From Musa acuminata AAA Group (Eukaryota > Streptophyta > Magnoliopsida > Zingiberales > Musaceae), in NCBI RefSeq assembly GCF_036884655.1, contig NC_088342.1, positions 11,824,501 to 11,888,500 of the forward strand: a DNA stretch of 64,000 bases. Reading direction: 5' to 3'. A model generated the notes under the pieces. The model searched no databases and was not told the DNA's origin. It worked only from the letters and a program-made list of their open reading frames with translations. Every line of letters starts with the position of its first letter. The first letter of the stretch is position 1. Below are positions 30,401 to 41,280 of the stretch, one piece after another. The position numbers were made by a program, and so were the translations under genes.

Positions 30401-32488
30401 TTGATCCATATGGACTTATTCGGACCAATCTCTACATCGAGTCTAGGAGGTAGCAAATACGCCTTTGTCATTGTTGATGACTATAGCAGATATACATGGA
30501 CCTACTTCTTAAAACAGAAAAATGAATGCTTTAGATATTTTACCAAGTTTTGTAAACTTGTTCAAAATAAGAAGGGTTCTATGATTTCGTCAATTAGAAG
30601 TGATCATGGTGGAGAATTTCAAAACCATAATTTCCAAGAATTCTGTGAACTCAATGGATACAACCATAATTTCTCTACTCCAAGAAATCCTCAACAAAAT
30701 GGGGTAGTAGAAAGAAAAAATCAAAATCTACAAGAAATGGCAAGAACCATGTTGAATGAACATAGCCTACCCAAATATTTTTGGGCCGAAGCCGTAAACA
30801 CTGCATGCTATATTTTGAATAGAGTTCTAGTAAGACCCTTACTCACCAAAACTCCTTATGAGTTATGGAATAACAAAAAACCCAATGTCTCATATTTTAA
30901 AGTCTTTGGGTGTAAGTGTTTTATCTTGAATGAAAAGGATAACTTAGGAAAATTCGATGCTAAGTCTGATGAAGGAATCTTTCTTGGTTATTCTTCGGTT
31001 TCTAAAGCTTTTCGTATTTTCAATAAAAGAACTTTAATTATTGAAGAATCCATCCATGTTGTTTTCAATGAGATTTCCGAAATTAGGAAAAATGATCTTG
31101 ATGATGATGTTAATTTTGATTCTTTGAATTTAAACGAAACCCCATCTCCAACTAGCAACTTGGATGCATCCACTTCCCAGATTTCCTTACCCAAGGATTG
31201 GAAGTATGTAGATGCTCATCCTAAGGAGCTAATCTTAGGAGACACATCAAAGGGGGTTCAAACACGATCTTCTCTTAAAAATTTTTGTGCCAACGCCGCT
31301 TTTCTCTCCCAAATTGAACCCAAGTGTGTTGACGAAGCCATGAAAGATGATTCATGGATTATCGCAATGCAAGATGAATTAAATCAATTTGAGAGAAATG
31401 AGGTGTGGACGCTTGTTCCTAGGCCAAATGACCATTTAGTTATTGGTACTAAATGGGTCTTTAGAAACAAGCAAGATGAAAATGGTATCGTGGTTAGAAA
31501 CAAGGCTAGATTAGTGGCCAAAGGTTTCAACCAAGAAGAAGGTATCGATTACGAAGAAACCTTCGCTCTTGTGGCTCGATTAGAAGCCATAAGGATGCTC
31601 CTTGCCTACGCTAGTAGTAATAATTTTAAGTTATTTCAAATGGATGTTAAAAGCGCTTTTCTTAATGGCTTTATTTCCGAAGAAGTCTATGTTGAACAAC
31701 CTCCTGGATTTGAAAATAATAGTCTCCCTAATCATGTGTTTAGATTAACTAAAGCTCTCTATGGTTTAAAACAAGCTCCAAGGGCTTGGTATGAGAGACT
31801 TAGTTCTTTTCTTATTGAAAATAATTTCATAAAAGGCAAGGTTGATGCTACATTATTCATCAAGAACTTTGAACATAATTTTCTCATTGTTCAAATTTAT
31901 GTTGATGATATTATCTTTGGTTCTACGAATGAATCTCTTTGTGAATCTTTTGCTAAAACTATGAGTCTTGAATTCGAAATGAGTCTAATGGGAGAGTTAA
32001 CATTCTTCTTAGGTCTACAAATTAAACAACTAAGCAATGACATCTTTATTAGTCAAACTAAATATGCTATGAGTTTACTAAAAAAGTTTAATATGAATAA
32101 CTCAAAAGCTATTAACACTCCTATGAGCACCTCCACTAAGTTAGAAATTGATGAAAGTAGAGAAAACTTCGATCAAAAAACTTATAGGGGTATGATAGGA
32201 AGTTTACTTTACCTCACTACAACTAGACCAGATATCATGTTCAGTGTAGGACTTTGTGCTAGATTTCAATCAAACCCTAAGATATCTCATCTCAAAGTAG
32301 TTAAAAGAATACTCAGATATATTAATGGTACCACAAATCTAGGATTATGGTACCCAAAATCAGAGAATCTTGAGTTAATTGCTTATGCTGATGCAGACTT
32401 CGCTGGCTGTAGACAAGATAGAAAAAGCACATCAGGAACATGTCAATTCTTAGGACATGCCCTTGTTTCCTGGTCATCTAAAAAATAA
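30401..32488 (+). pseudogene. D integrase and reverse transcriptase (695-codon open stretch)
   Basis: A long open stretch of pol, not an independent gene; the boundary at 30401 is only the end of preceding stops. Integrase core: HMDLFGPIS and [15 protein letters not shown] (first Asp), [14 protein letters not shown] (second Asp, about 30602), [13 protein letters not shown] (Glu, about 30711), then [17 protein letters not shown]. Reverse transcriptase: [60 protein letters not shown] at 31898-31909. RNase H begins [30 protein letters not shown]. Catalytic residues look intact. It ends at a CAA-to-TAA stop after SWSSKK. Confidence 0.94.
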
Positions 32489-32848
32489 AACTTGGTTGCA
32501 CTATCAACAACCGAAGCTGAATATATTGCAGCAAGTGCATGCTGTGCACAAGTTGTTTGGATGAAGAACACCTTAGAAGATTATAAAGTTCATCTTAAAA
32601 ATATTCCCATTAAATGTGATAACACAAGTGCAATATGCTTAACAAAGAACCCTATACAACACTCAAGAACAAAACATATTGATATCAGACATCACTTTAT
32701 ACGAGATCATGTTACGAATCATGATGTAATCATAGAGTTCATTGATACGAAACATCAACTAGCTGATATCTTTACAAAACCTCTAAGTGAAGAACAATTT
32801 GATTTTATAAGAAGAGAATTAGGAATGTTGATGTGTCCGAATACTTAA
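32489..32848 (+). pseudogene. D RNase H, C-terminal part
   Basis: Same frame as the preceding stretch, continuing NLVALSTTEAEYIAASACCAQ, the copia RNase H signature, then KCDNTSAICLTKNPIQHSRT, HIDIRHHFIRDHV and HQLADIFTKPLSEEQF. It ends naturally with TAA at 32846-32848. One stop codon separates it from the rest. Confidence 0.93.
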
Positions 32849-33888
32849 ACTAGTTAAAATTATTTTTCGGACTTTATTGAATGATCAAAACACTTGATTA
32901 GTATTACATGCCTTGGTATCACTTGATCAAATAACATGTTGGAAATTATATGTCAAATATAAAAATATTATTGAAAATCATTAGTTTACTCATATCCGAA
33001 TGCATGAAAGAAGTTATTTTCGGATTTGCTTAACAATTTGAATGCTAAAAATCGGATTTTCCTGTACACTCTTATGAAAATTTTTTTTTGAAAAATGAGT
33101 TTCCTCCTTTATACACAAAGAATTATAACATACTAGGAGAAGAGGTATTCAAAGTATTATATGTGTCATGCCTTCCTTTATGTGCTTGATAACCTGCTTA
33201 TATTGTTCTCCTAGAATCACATCTACCATGCTTTTTGTTGATGACAAAGGGGGAGAAATATATGAATTGATATGTTGATATGGTTGATGCTGATATGTTT
33301 ACTAATGATGATATGGTTGCTATCACTGATGCTGAAATATATGGTTAATGCTGATATGTTTACTAATGATGATATGGTTGCTATCACTGATGCTGATATG
33401 TTTGCTATCACTAATGATGATATGGGTGCTATCACTGATTGCTATCACTGATGCTATGATTAGGCTATACTTGCATCACCAAGAAATATAGGATTGCTAT
33501 CATTGCTATATGCCCTGTATCAAGATATCAAACAAAAATTTGCATCGTACGAGCTGATATCTTACATGTGTTGCAATGCTACACTTGCTAAAATATTCGA
33601 AATGTGTACATCATGTAATGATATCAAAATCTTGCTTCACAGCCTTACATGTCGATATCTTACAAAATAATGAATTGCTACATTACCATCATTCAAACTT
33701 GTTATATTTGAAAATGTATGTCAAGCCTTGACATCATCTTCAAAGAAATACATCATGATAGGAATCATGATGGGAATATGTCTCTTGAATTTATAAAGTT
33801 TTTAAATTCAAGAAGTATGGCATATAAACAGGGGGAGTTAAGGTTAACTCCATTATCAATTGATTGTCATCATCAAAAAGGGGGAGAT
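32849..33888 (+). other. D tail between pol and 3' LTR
   Basis: No env-like or other frame. The tail holds TTTTCGGA words shared with the gag-only spacers, a purine motif GATGACAAAGGGGGAGAA at 33240-33258, and a 61-base duplicated unit at 33280-33401 of GATATG / GCTATCACTGATGCTG type. A single hairpin GGAGTTAAGGTTAACTCC lies at 33834-33851, and the left arm of the inverted repeat at 33855-33878. Confidence 0.82.
33280..33470 (+). repeat. 61-base tandem duplication and GATATG-rich run in D tail
   Basis: Copies begin at 33280 and 33341 with ATGGTTRATGCTGATATG and contain ACTAATGATGATATGG and TTGCTATCACTGATGCTG. Shorter partial copies continue to about 33470. Confidence 0.85.
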
Positions 33889-33923
33889 TGTTGAATCTCG
33901 GATTTTGATGATGAAGTCAATTG
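33855..33923 (+). promoter_or_regulatory. Inverted repeat enclosing D polypurine tract and 3' LTR start
   Basis: Left arm 33855-33878, right arm 33903-33923. The inner 12 bases TCATCATCAAAA / TTTTGATGATGA pair exactly. After a short internal loop CAATTGA / TCAATTG pairs again. The 24-base loop contains AGGGGGAGAT and TGTTGAATCTCG. Confidence 0.8.
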
Positions 33924-34910
33924 TCATTTGTTGTCTAATGTATGTGTTGAGATAAGTGTGCAGGATTGACTACGATAAAAGTAAGACATGCAGCAGGAGT
34001 TGCGCCGGAGTCATGACAATGATCACGTTGGGAGTTCGAGAGCTCGACGGAAGTTCGGACAGTCGTCGGAGGTTCTGCGGGAACAAATCCGAGAAGTCCA
34101 GAAGTTTGCGAAAGGAGCTCATCGGAACTTGCCAAGTGGATCGTTGCAAGTCCAGGAGTTTGCCGGAAGTCCGCAGGAGCATCACCGAGGGTTCGTCGGA
34201 TGATCGACGGAAGTTCGCCGGAAACTCACCGGAAGAAGCGATTGACGCACCGGAGCAAGCTGCAAAATTTGTCTTAGGAAATAATCATAGTTAGCACATT
34301 GATTAAGTTAGAAATGGGAGGTGATCCCATTAGCTTAATCTTGGGGCAATTGGGCCCCTGAAGAACTCAAATTGGGCCGAATGGATCAACCCATTCGGAC
34401 CCAGGTTGCTGTGGGAGGTGCAACCGCCCAGGCAGGGAGGTAGCACCGCCCAGGCTATGTCTCCCAGCGAGACTGGGCGGTGCAATCGCCCCAGCCAAGA
34501 GGTGGCACCGCCCCGAGCTCAGTCTCCGAGCGAGACTGGGCGGTGCAACCTCTTCTGTCAAGAGGTAGCACCGCCAGAGCTCAAGTTTCGAGCTCTGCCA
34601 AGCGGTGCAACCTCTCCAGTCAGGCGGTGCAACCGCGTGAGCTCGGTCTTCGAGCTCTAGCAGAGAGGTGCAACCGCCCCTGACAGAGGTGGCACCACCC
34701 AAAGGCTCAGTCTTCGAGCTCTGCCAGGCGGTGCAACCGCACCAGTCAGGAGGTGCAACCGCCTGATCCCGGAATTCAGGGAATTGACAGATTTGAGCTC
34801 CAAATTTGATCTGGGTTGGGGCCTATAAATACCCCACCCATTCAGCACTGAAAGCACATAACACACACTCGAAATCTTGCTGTCTTTCTGTGTTTCTTAG
34901 AGCTCAAAAC
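33889..34910 (+). repeat. D 3' LTR, left part
   Basis: It matches the 5' LTR closely from TGTTGAATCTCGGATTTTG to AGAGCTCAAAAC, including the palindrome array (about 34416-34765) and TATA (34824-34831). It is cut at 34910 by solo LTR E. Confidence 0.93.
34824..34831 (+). promoter_or_regulatory. TATA box, D 3' LTR
   Basis: TATAAATA in GGGGCCTATAAATACCCC. Confidence 0.75.
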
Positions 34911-35719
34911 TGTTGAATCTCGGATTTTGATGATGAAACTAATTGATTGTGTTTAAATGTTTGACTACATTTTGAGTGATACAGGTCTACTCGATCAGGA
35001 TTAGACAATTAACGCAGGAGGAATTGACGTTGCGTCGGAGGAGATCACGTCAGGATATTGGATGGCAGAAGGCTTCGGGCGTCGGGCATCGGGCCAAGAG
35101 CGGAATTGCGCCAAGGATATCGGCATTGTGGAGTTCAACCGCCGATTGGGCAACAAGCCGCAAGAGAGGACGATGCGCCGAAGAATCGGACGAAGCGCCA
35201 ACCAATGACGTGCCGAGCAACAGAATGTCAATTCGCTTTATAATAATTGTCTAGATCGGAGTAGAGTTTTGGTTTGTGTGTGCAGGATTAACTACGATAA
35301 CCAAAAAAACACAAAGCGAGAATACCGGAGTCAAGCTCGATGGACGTTTAAGAGACCGAAGAATCATCGGAGATGCTGCCGGAACCATCCGAGAAGAAAT
35401 CGGGAACGTGTTGGAAGTTCGCCGAAGAAATCGTCGGAGGCTCGCGGAGATCACCAAGAAGGCTCGGCTACTCGTTAAAGTCATCATAAAGATTGGGAGC
35501 TTGCAGGGAGTCCGTCGGAAGAGTTCGTCGGAAAAGCTCGCCGGAACAAGACTCGACGTTCGCGGTTAAAAAACTTGCTTAGGATGTTTTTTTTATGTAG
35601 TTCACCTGTAATTAGGATTAGGATTAAGAGATAATCCTATATCCTGGTTAGGGGCCAACTGGGGCCAAAATCAGATTTGGTTTGGGCGAAAAATAAGCCA
35701 AACCAATGAATCGGAAAGT

Positions 35720-35875
35720 CAGGCGGTGGAACCGCCTGGCTGGGCGGTGGCACCGCCCAGCACCCGAGTGCTGGGCGGTGACACCTCCTTGGCTGGGCGG
35801 TGGCACCGCCCAGCACCCGAACGCTGGGCGGTGGCACCGCCTGGCTGGGCGGTGGAACCGCCAGCACCGGGAACC
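35720..35875 (+). repeat. CGG-palindrome array in solo LTR E
   Basis: The cleanest palindromes in the window: a 21-base perfect one centred at 35750 with core GGCGGTGGCACCGCC, an identical one centred at 35803 (53 bases away), and imperfect copies at about 35721-35736, 35770-35790, 35824-35842 and 35846-35862. CAGCACCCGA(G/A)(T/C)GCTGGG links them. Confidence 0.9.
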
Positions 35876-35924
35876 CTAAGAGAATTCAAATTTTGGAGCC
35901 CAAAATTTGAATCCTCTTGAGGCC

Positions 35925-35932
35925 TATAAATA
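35925..35932 (+). promoter_or_regulatory. TATA box, E
   Basis: TATAAATA in GAGGCCTATAAATACCCC, 50-60 bases after the palindromes. Confidence 0.72.
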
Positions 35933-36436
35933 CCCCTCAAATCTCAGCTGAGGTTACAACTTTTGAGAAGCATTTTGATTGAGAGAAAAGTCTTAGAAAG
36001 TCTTAGCAAGTCTTGTTTTCAATTTGCTAGAGAGTTCTCCTCCTTCTTTCTTATTGAAAATTTGTAAGAGGTTGAGCTGCTTGTAAAAGGTTGTAAGAGG
36101 GGTGTTTACCCTTCCATTTCAAGAGACTTGCTAGTGGAAGGTGGGAGCCTCATCGAAGAGGGGCCTCGCAAGTGGAGTAGGTCATTTGACCGAACCACTC
36201 TAAAAATCGGCGTAATCTCTGGTTTGCTTTTTATTATTGTCATTTACATTACTGCAAATCTTCTTACTGCTTTAGTTCCTTATTACTCTTGCTGCGCAAC
36301 TTTAAGAATACGCCTTCAAGTTAAATTTCTCAAGTTTCGTTCTTAACGTACGAAAGATTTTATTAAAATCGAAGTTTTAATCCGCTGCACTAATTCACCC
36401 CCCCCCTCTTAGTGCCGCTCCGATCCTAACAAAAAC

Positions 36437-37155
36437 TACTAGTTCTCCTCTTTCTATTCTTCAAGTTTGAGTTGTAAAGAGAGGAGAGAAAACTTCTGTA
36501 AGGGTTGTCTCCTAAGCCCGTCAAAAGGAGTGAATCTGTAAGAGGGTGGTTGGCCTTCGCCTATTGAAGGAAGGCCTCTAGTTGACGTCGGTGACCTCGT
36601 CGGTGGAGGAAGCCAAAAGTGGAGTAGGTCAAGATTGACCGAACCACTCTAAATCTCGGTTTGAGTATTTTACCTTCACTGCAAACTTCTCAATAGCTTA
36701 CTGCCCTCTGCGATTTTACGAACGAGTTTCAAGGTTTAGACGTAAATCTGCATTTAGACGTAAAACTGCGTTTAGACGTAAATCGGCTTTCCTCGTACAA
36801 TCATCATATTTCAGTTTACGTTTACGTTTTGATTTCAATCATAACTGTTTACTGCCTTCTGCGATCTTACGAATAAGTTTCTAAGTTCAGAATTTTCTGA
36901 ATCTGCGTTTAAACGTAAATCGGCTTTTCTCGTACGATCATCATATTTCAGTTTACATTTATGTTTTGATTTCAATCATAACTGCTTACTGCCTTCTGCG
37001 ATCTTGCGAACAAGTTTCTAAGTTCAGAACTTTCTAAATATGCACTTAGACGTAAATCGTTTTTTTATCGAATGAACGCAGCTTTCGATTTAATCGCTGA
37101 AAAATTTCCGCTGCACTAATTCACCCCCCCCCTCTTAGTGCTCTCGATCCTAACA
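36437..37155 (+). repeat. D 3' LTR, right part
   Basis: It resumes TACTAGTTCTCCTC, corresponding to 27428 onward in the 5' LTR, with the same U5 repeats, C-run and CGATCCTAACA end. AAAAC follows. Confidence 0.93.
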
Positions 37156-37160
37156 AAAAC

Positions 37161-37440
37161 ATACGTAAAAGCAACCTTCCAAAGAACAAAAAAGATTTGA
37201 CACTTAGAAGAAATGAAGACCACTCGAGCGAAAGTTCAAGTGCTGAGAAACTCAATCTTCTCACTGTAAAATTTAAAAGGTTCATTAAACAAGAATTAAA
37301 GAATAAAAATAAATTTAAAAAGAAGTTGCCAAAGAAGAATAGAGCACTCAAAGCGCTTGGAACGAATCGAGTTCATCTGAAAATGAAGAACAAATCAATA
37401 AAGGCGATGTGGCAAACTATGCCTTAGCGACTTTCGCTGA
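37161..37440 (+). pseudogene. gag: C gag relic, C-terminal part
   Basis: After D the relic resumes with NLPKNKKDLTLRRNEDHSSESS and VKFKRFIKQELKNKNKFKKKLPKKN, then shifts frame in the serine/acidic block. There is no CCHC knuckle: the lysine-rich run passes directly to the KALGTN.. segment that corresponds to KAT.WDE in D. The conserved junction GAGGTAACC lies at about 37441-37450. Confidence 0.82.
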
Positions 37441-39665
37441 CGAGGTAACCAAAACTCCTTTGCTTTATTTCGAAATTACATAATGCATTTCATGAGTTGT
37501 TTTTAAATTAGTTTAGAAAAATTATATATAATTTTTTAAAAAAATTACATGATGTAATAAAAATAAAAATATAAATTTTTAGGATCATACTAGCTATTTT
37601 GAAAATGATAATGACAATTGCATGTTCTATGAAAATATAACAAAATTCTAGATATAATTCTAATGCTTGTACACCAAATAAGATTAATCTTATGTTTGTT
37701 TTTAAAAAAGTAATAATGTGTATCTTAATGATTCCATATTGCTTTTCGATTTCATTTAAAAATATTTTATGTTTAATGAAATCATATTTGATGTTTTAAT
37801 GACATAATGATGTAAGATGTAATGAAAATATTAAAGTTTTGATACCATGCTTGATGATTTTATACTATGAATGAGATTTTGAAGTTATATATGATGATTT
37901 TTTATGATTTATGGCTTATTGATATTTTGTCGCAATGAAAATTGCTTTTTCGGTTTTAAACATGATGGATCGTTTTCATACGAAAAACATGAGCATACTT
38001 ATATGAAATCAATCATATAAAATGAAACACATAAAAAGGAAAATATATTATCATTGAAATTAAAATGATAAATCAAATCTCTTGTTTGAAGAAGCCTTAT
38101 GTTTAATATGTTATACTATTTTTGTCTTGATGGTTTTTATGACGAAATTTATTTTTTGATTCTAAATGATGATGCATAATTTGACTTAGCATAAAAAAAC
38201 TTGGGCATACTTGTGTGAAATAAATCAAATAAAAAATATTTTTCTTAAAGAAAATCTCAATCCCTACTTTATTGATTTTTCAAAAAGGGAGATCAATGAA
38301 TGTATTTATGTTATTTTATGAATCTCTTGAAAATAATTTTGATGATTTGATGATTTGAATTTAAATGAGTTTTATTCAAATCATGATCTTTATTTCTTGG
38401 AATTACTTGAGATTTTTTTTAATTAAGATCTCATCTATGTACTCTTATGATTTTTTCTTTGTATTTTATTTAAAGAGGAGATTTACTATATGAATCATAT
38501 CTTTTGGTATTCACATAATCTTATCTTTCATGATATAATTTTTATAATTTCTTGTATTCATGAAATATATCTCATCACCAAAATTTTCTTGTTATCCTTC
38601 ATGTGATGATATAAAATTATGCATGATATTATGTTGATGCATACAAGTGAGAAGTTATGATTATGCATGGTAGGATGTAATGTAATTTGATAAATTGATA
38701 CCCTCATGATGTAAAATATTTATGAATTAAAATGATGCATGCAATACTTATGATGATGTACATGATGTATTGCATATGATGTGAATCATGATTAAAATTG
38801 CTTTGACTTGAATTCAATTTGAATTCAAGATTTATCTCAATTATGGCATATTGCAATAAGAATGACACTTTATCTCTATCATAGTTTAAAAATTGATATA
38901 AAAGGAAATGAATTGCACCATTGTTTTATTATTCCCCTCTTTTTTCCTATGAGAAAGGGGGAGAAAGAATTTCTTGTATACACATCTCAAAAGAGAAAGA
39001 TTTGCCAGCTTGCACAATTCAAGAAGATGCAAAAACATGCTAGCTTGCTCATCTCAAAAGAGAAGTAAAGATTGCTAACTTACATAATTCAAGAAGCAAA
39101 AGTTACTTTCTTGAACATCTCAAATATTGCTAGCTTATATTTTCTGAAATGATATAAAAATTTGCTAGCTTACATTTTCTAAAATGATATAAAAATTTGC
39201 TTGCTTGCATGATGTAAAATTTGTTAGAATTGCTAGCTTGAACATTGCAAAGGAAGCAAATATTGCACTTCTTAAAAGAGAAGAAAGAACTTGCTATCTT
39301 GAACATCACCAAAAATTGCTAGCTTGCCTATCTTAAGAAGCAAAAGTACAAACTTACAAAATTTATAATCTTGCACATCTTTAAAATTAATGATGATTTG
39401 GTGATTAGGCATGTTGCAAAGTGATAAAAAATTTGCTAGCTTGTATGTTACAAAACTTGCAATCTCTAAAACTTACTAGATGCACTTCTCCTTTTTGTTG
39501 ATGACAAAGGGGGAAAAGTTATGTTGATGATCATGCATGGAATGATGTATTGAAAATTTGATTATGTAAGATATTATATTGCACATATTTATGATAAAAT
39601 ATTGCTTTGACTTGAATTCAATTTGAATTTAAGGTTATATCAATATGGTATATTGATAAGGGGAG
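37441..39665 (+). other. C spacer, main part
   Basis: AT-rich, no domains. A TTGCTAGCTT motif array with CTCAAAAGAGAAG words runs from about 38990 to 39480, bracketed by purine motifs at 38951-38966 and 39500-39518. F is inserted at 39665; the last 50 bases of the spacer are at 50599-50649. Confidence 0.78.
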
Positions 39666-40025
39666 TGTTAGGACCCTTTTTCTAAGCTTTTGAACAATAT
39701 TTATTGAGTTTATTCAGTTCAGTTATTTATTGAGTTGGTTTGGTTCAATTAGAGTCAAGTAGAGGTTTATTTAATATTTATTTATTATTAGAGTTCAAGT
39801 CCTGATGGATTTTGGGTGGAACTCTATAAATAGGGATGTAACTGCTTCTTTTCAGTTAACTATGAAAAACACTATTCTGTCTTTTGACAAACCCTAGGAG
39901 GCCGATCCCCTCGAAGCGATCAAGGAGGGCCGATCCCCTCGAAGCGATCAAGGAGGTCAATCCCCTCGAAGTGATCATCCCCTTTCTCTTCTTCTCTTTT
40001 ATGATAAGACTTTAGGGTCTTATCA
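39666..40025 (+). repeat. F 5' LTR (360 bp)
   Basis: TGTTAGGACCCTTTTTCTAAGC start, CTTATCA end. TATA at 39835. It carries three copies of a 27-28 base unit GGAGG.C(G)ATCCCCTCGAAGCGATCAA at 39897-39977; the 3' LTR has only one, accounting for most of its shorter length. Confidence 0.87.
39835..39842 (+). promoter_or_regulatory. TATA box, F 5' LTR
   Basis: TATAAATA in AACTCTATAAATAGGG. Confidence 0.72.
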
Positions 40026-40081
40026 TTTGGTGTCAGAGTGATGATAAGACTTTAGGGTCTTATCATTTGGTATCAAAGCGG
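40026..40081 (+). promoter_or_regulatory. F primer-binding site region, duplicated
   Basis: TTTGGTGTCAGAGTG follows the LTR end. Then the LTR end GATAAGACTTTAGGGTCTTATCA is repeated and followed by TTTGGTATCAAAGC. The tract thus carries two tRNA-Met-like primer sites (from 40028 and 40066), each next to an LTR terminus, a local duplication of about 40 bases. Confidence 0.78.
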
Positions 40082-41280
40082 CAATCCTTGGCGTTCTCGT
40101 TGTGTTGCCATAGCTATCATTCAAAAAAAAAAAAAATTTGTGAGAAAGGGTGAAGTCAGCAGCCCCGCACGCTATTCCTTCTCAACCGAGAAGGAACATT
40201 TGCTTCCCTGCGCCGACCACCACTGCCTCTTCTCCACCGCCGGCACTACTTCTCGGCCGACAACCACCGCCGCCGCTGCTCCCTGCCCAGCGCCCACCGC
40301 TGCGGCTGCGCCCCGGCCAGCAACCTCCTCTCCTCGCTTCCCCATCTCGCCCGAGCAAGAAGGCTGCGACTGTTGTTTCCCAGCCAGCGGACCACTCCTC
40401 GTAGCCGTTCGTCGACGACACTACCCTAGCCGGACCATCGCTCGCCTCCCAACCGCTGCTCCCCCTTGCTTTGCATCTTTTGTAACCAAAAGAGGGCAAT
40501 CACGGGCAACTCACATCTGCTGCCCTTGTTTCCAGCCACCACCGTTGCTTCGAACGTCGTCACCGTCACCTTCCAACTGCTGCTCCCCCGTGCGACAACC
40601 GCCGCTCGCCTCCCAGCCACTGCTCCTGCTCGCTTCCCAGCCGCTGCTACCCCTTCCTTTGCATCCGTGGTGACCAAAATAGGGCAATTACCACCATCGC
40701 AGTCGCGGGTCCCCTTGCTGTCGTAGTCGCGAATCCCCTTGCTGCTGCGAACGCCGGTTGCCACCACTATCGCCACTGCTGCCCAACCAGCGACGACGCC
40801 GCTCGCCGCCCAGCCTGCAACGACCCTCGCTACCTCCTTCTCCACCGCCACCGTTGTGCTCTGGCCAGCAACGATTGCTGTTGCCAGCCACTGCAGCCTT
40901 CACCTCAACCCTCTCGATCTGCACCGTTACTACAGCCCCCTTGCTCTGCATCTTTGTTGCAGCCGCCGGTTGCCACCACTGCAACCTCAACCCCGGCCGC
41001 TTCAATGCCACCTCCCTCTTGTTCTGCCTCCACTGCTGCAGTTGTTGGTTGCCATCACCGCAGCCTCAACCCAACTGCTCAGCAATTGCTTCCTTGGGTC
41101 ACAGCAGGCACAATCGTCGCCTTTCAGCCTCGGCGCTCTCATCTCACACAATGACAAAAACACAAAGCAGCAACTCTTCCTCCATCGTAGCCACCGCAGC
41201 GGCGAGTCCTCGCCGGCGCTGCCCCCAACCACAACACCATCGCTGCCTCCTAGCCCTCAGCAGCAGCGATCCCTCCATGC
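40082..41280 (+). other. F leader, C-rich low-complexity part
   Basis: An A-run at about 40124-40137, then 1.1 kb of cytosine-rich, guanine-poor sequence of CCGCCG / GCTGCT / CCACC triplets. It holds diffuse internal repeats, such as CTTTGCATC..GTRACCAAAA.AGGGCAAT near 40471 and 40659. The proline/alanine-rich frames seen on both strands here arise from composition. G is inserted at 41280; the leader continues at 48776. Confidence 0.7.

Larger units (their letters stand above)
34911..36431 (+). mobile_element. E: solo Sirevirus LTR (1,521 bp)
   Basis: A complete LTR from TGTTGAATCTCGGATTTTG to CGATCCTAACA with perfect AAAAC duplications on both sides (34906-34910, 36432-36436) and no internal region. 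It is therefore a solo LTR left by recombination between two LTRs. Its flanks join to restore the D LTR (CTCAAAAC then TACTAGTTCTCC). The subfamily head differs from D, with AAACTAATTGATTG. Confidence 0.93.
26408..37155 (+). mobile_element. D: full-length autonomous-type Sirevirus
   Basis: 5' LTR 26408-28165, primer site, gag, zinc knuckles, protease, integrase, reverse transcriptase, RNase H, 1 kb tail, purine tract, and 3' LTR 33889-34910 plus 36437-37155, interrupted by solo LTR E. A perfect AAAAC target duplication (26403-26407, 37156-37160) lies within the gag of C. In about the first 170 bases the two LTRs differ at roughly five positions, so it is a fairly recent insertion. No env-like frame is present. 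Broken gag and pol make it inactive by itself. Confidence 0.94.

Noticed and set aside
32849..33888. Possible env-like gene downstream of D pol, as in SIRE1
   Set aside because: No frame of useful length or transmembrane segment is present; the region is AT-rich and repetitive.
40140..40673. Proline/alanine-rich frame of 177 codons, with overlapping long frames on both strands up to 41329
   Set aside because: Low-complexity C-rich sequence keeps several frames open at once, including both strands; no domain is seen, and G interrupts the region.
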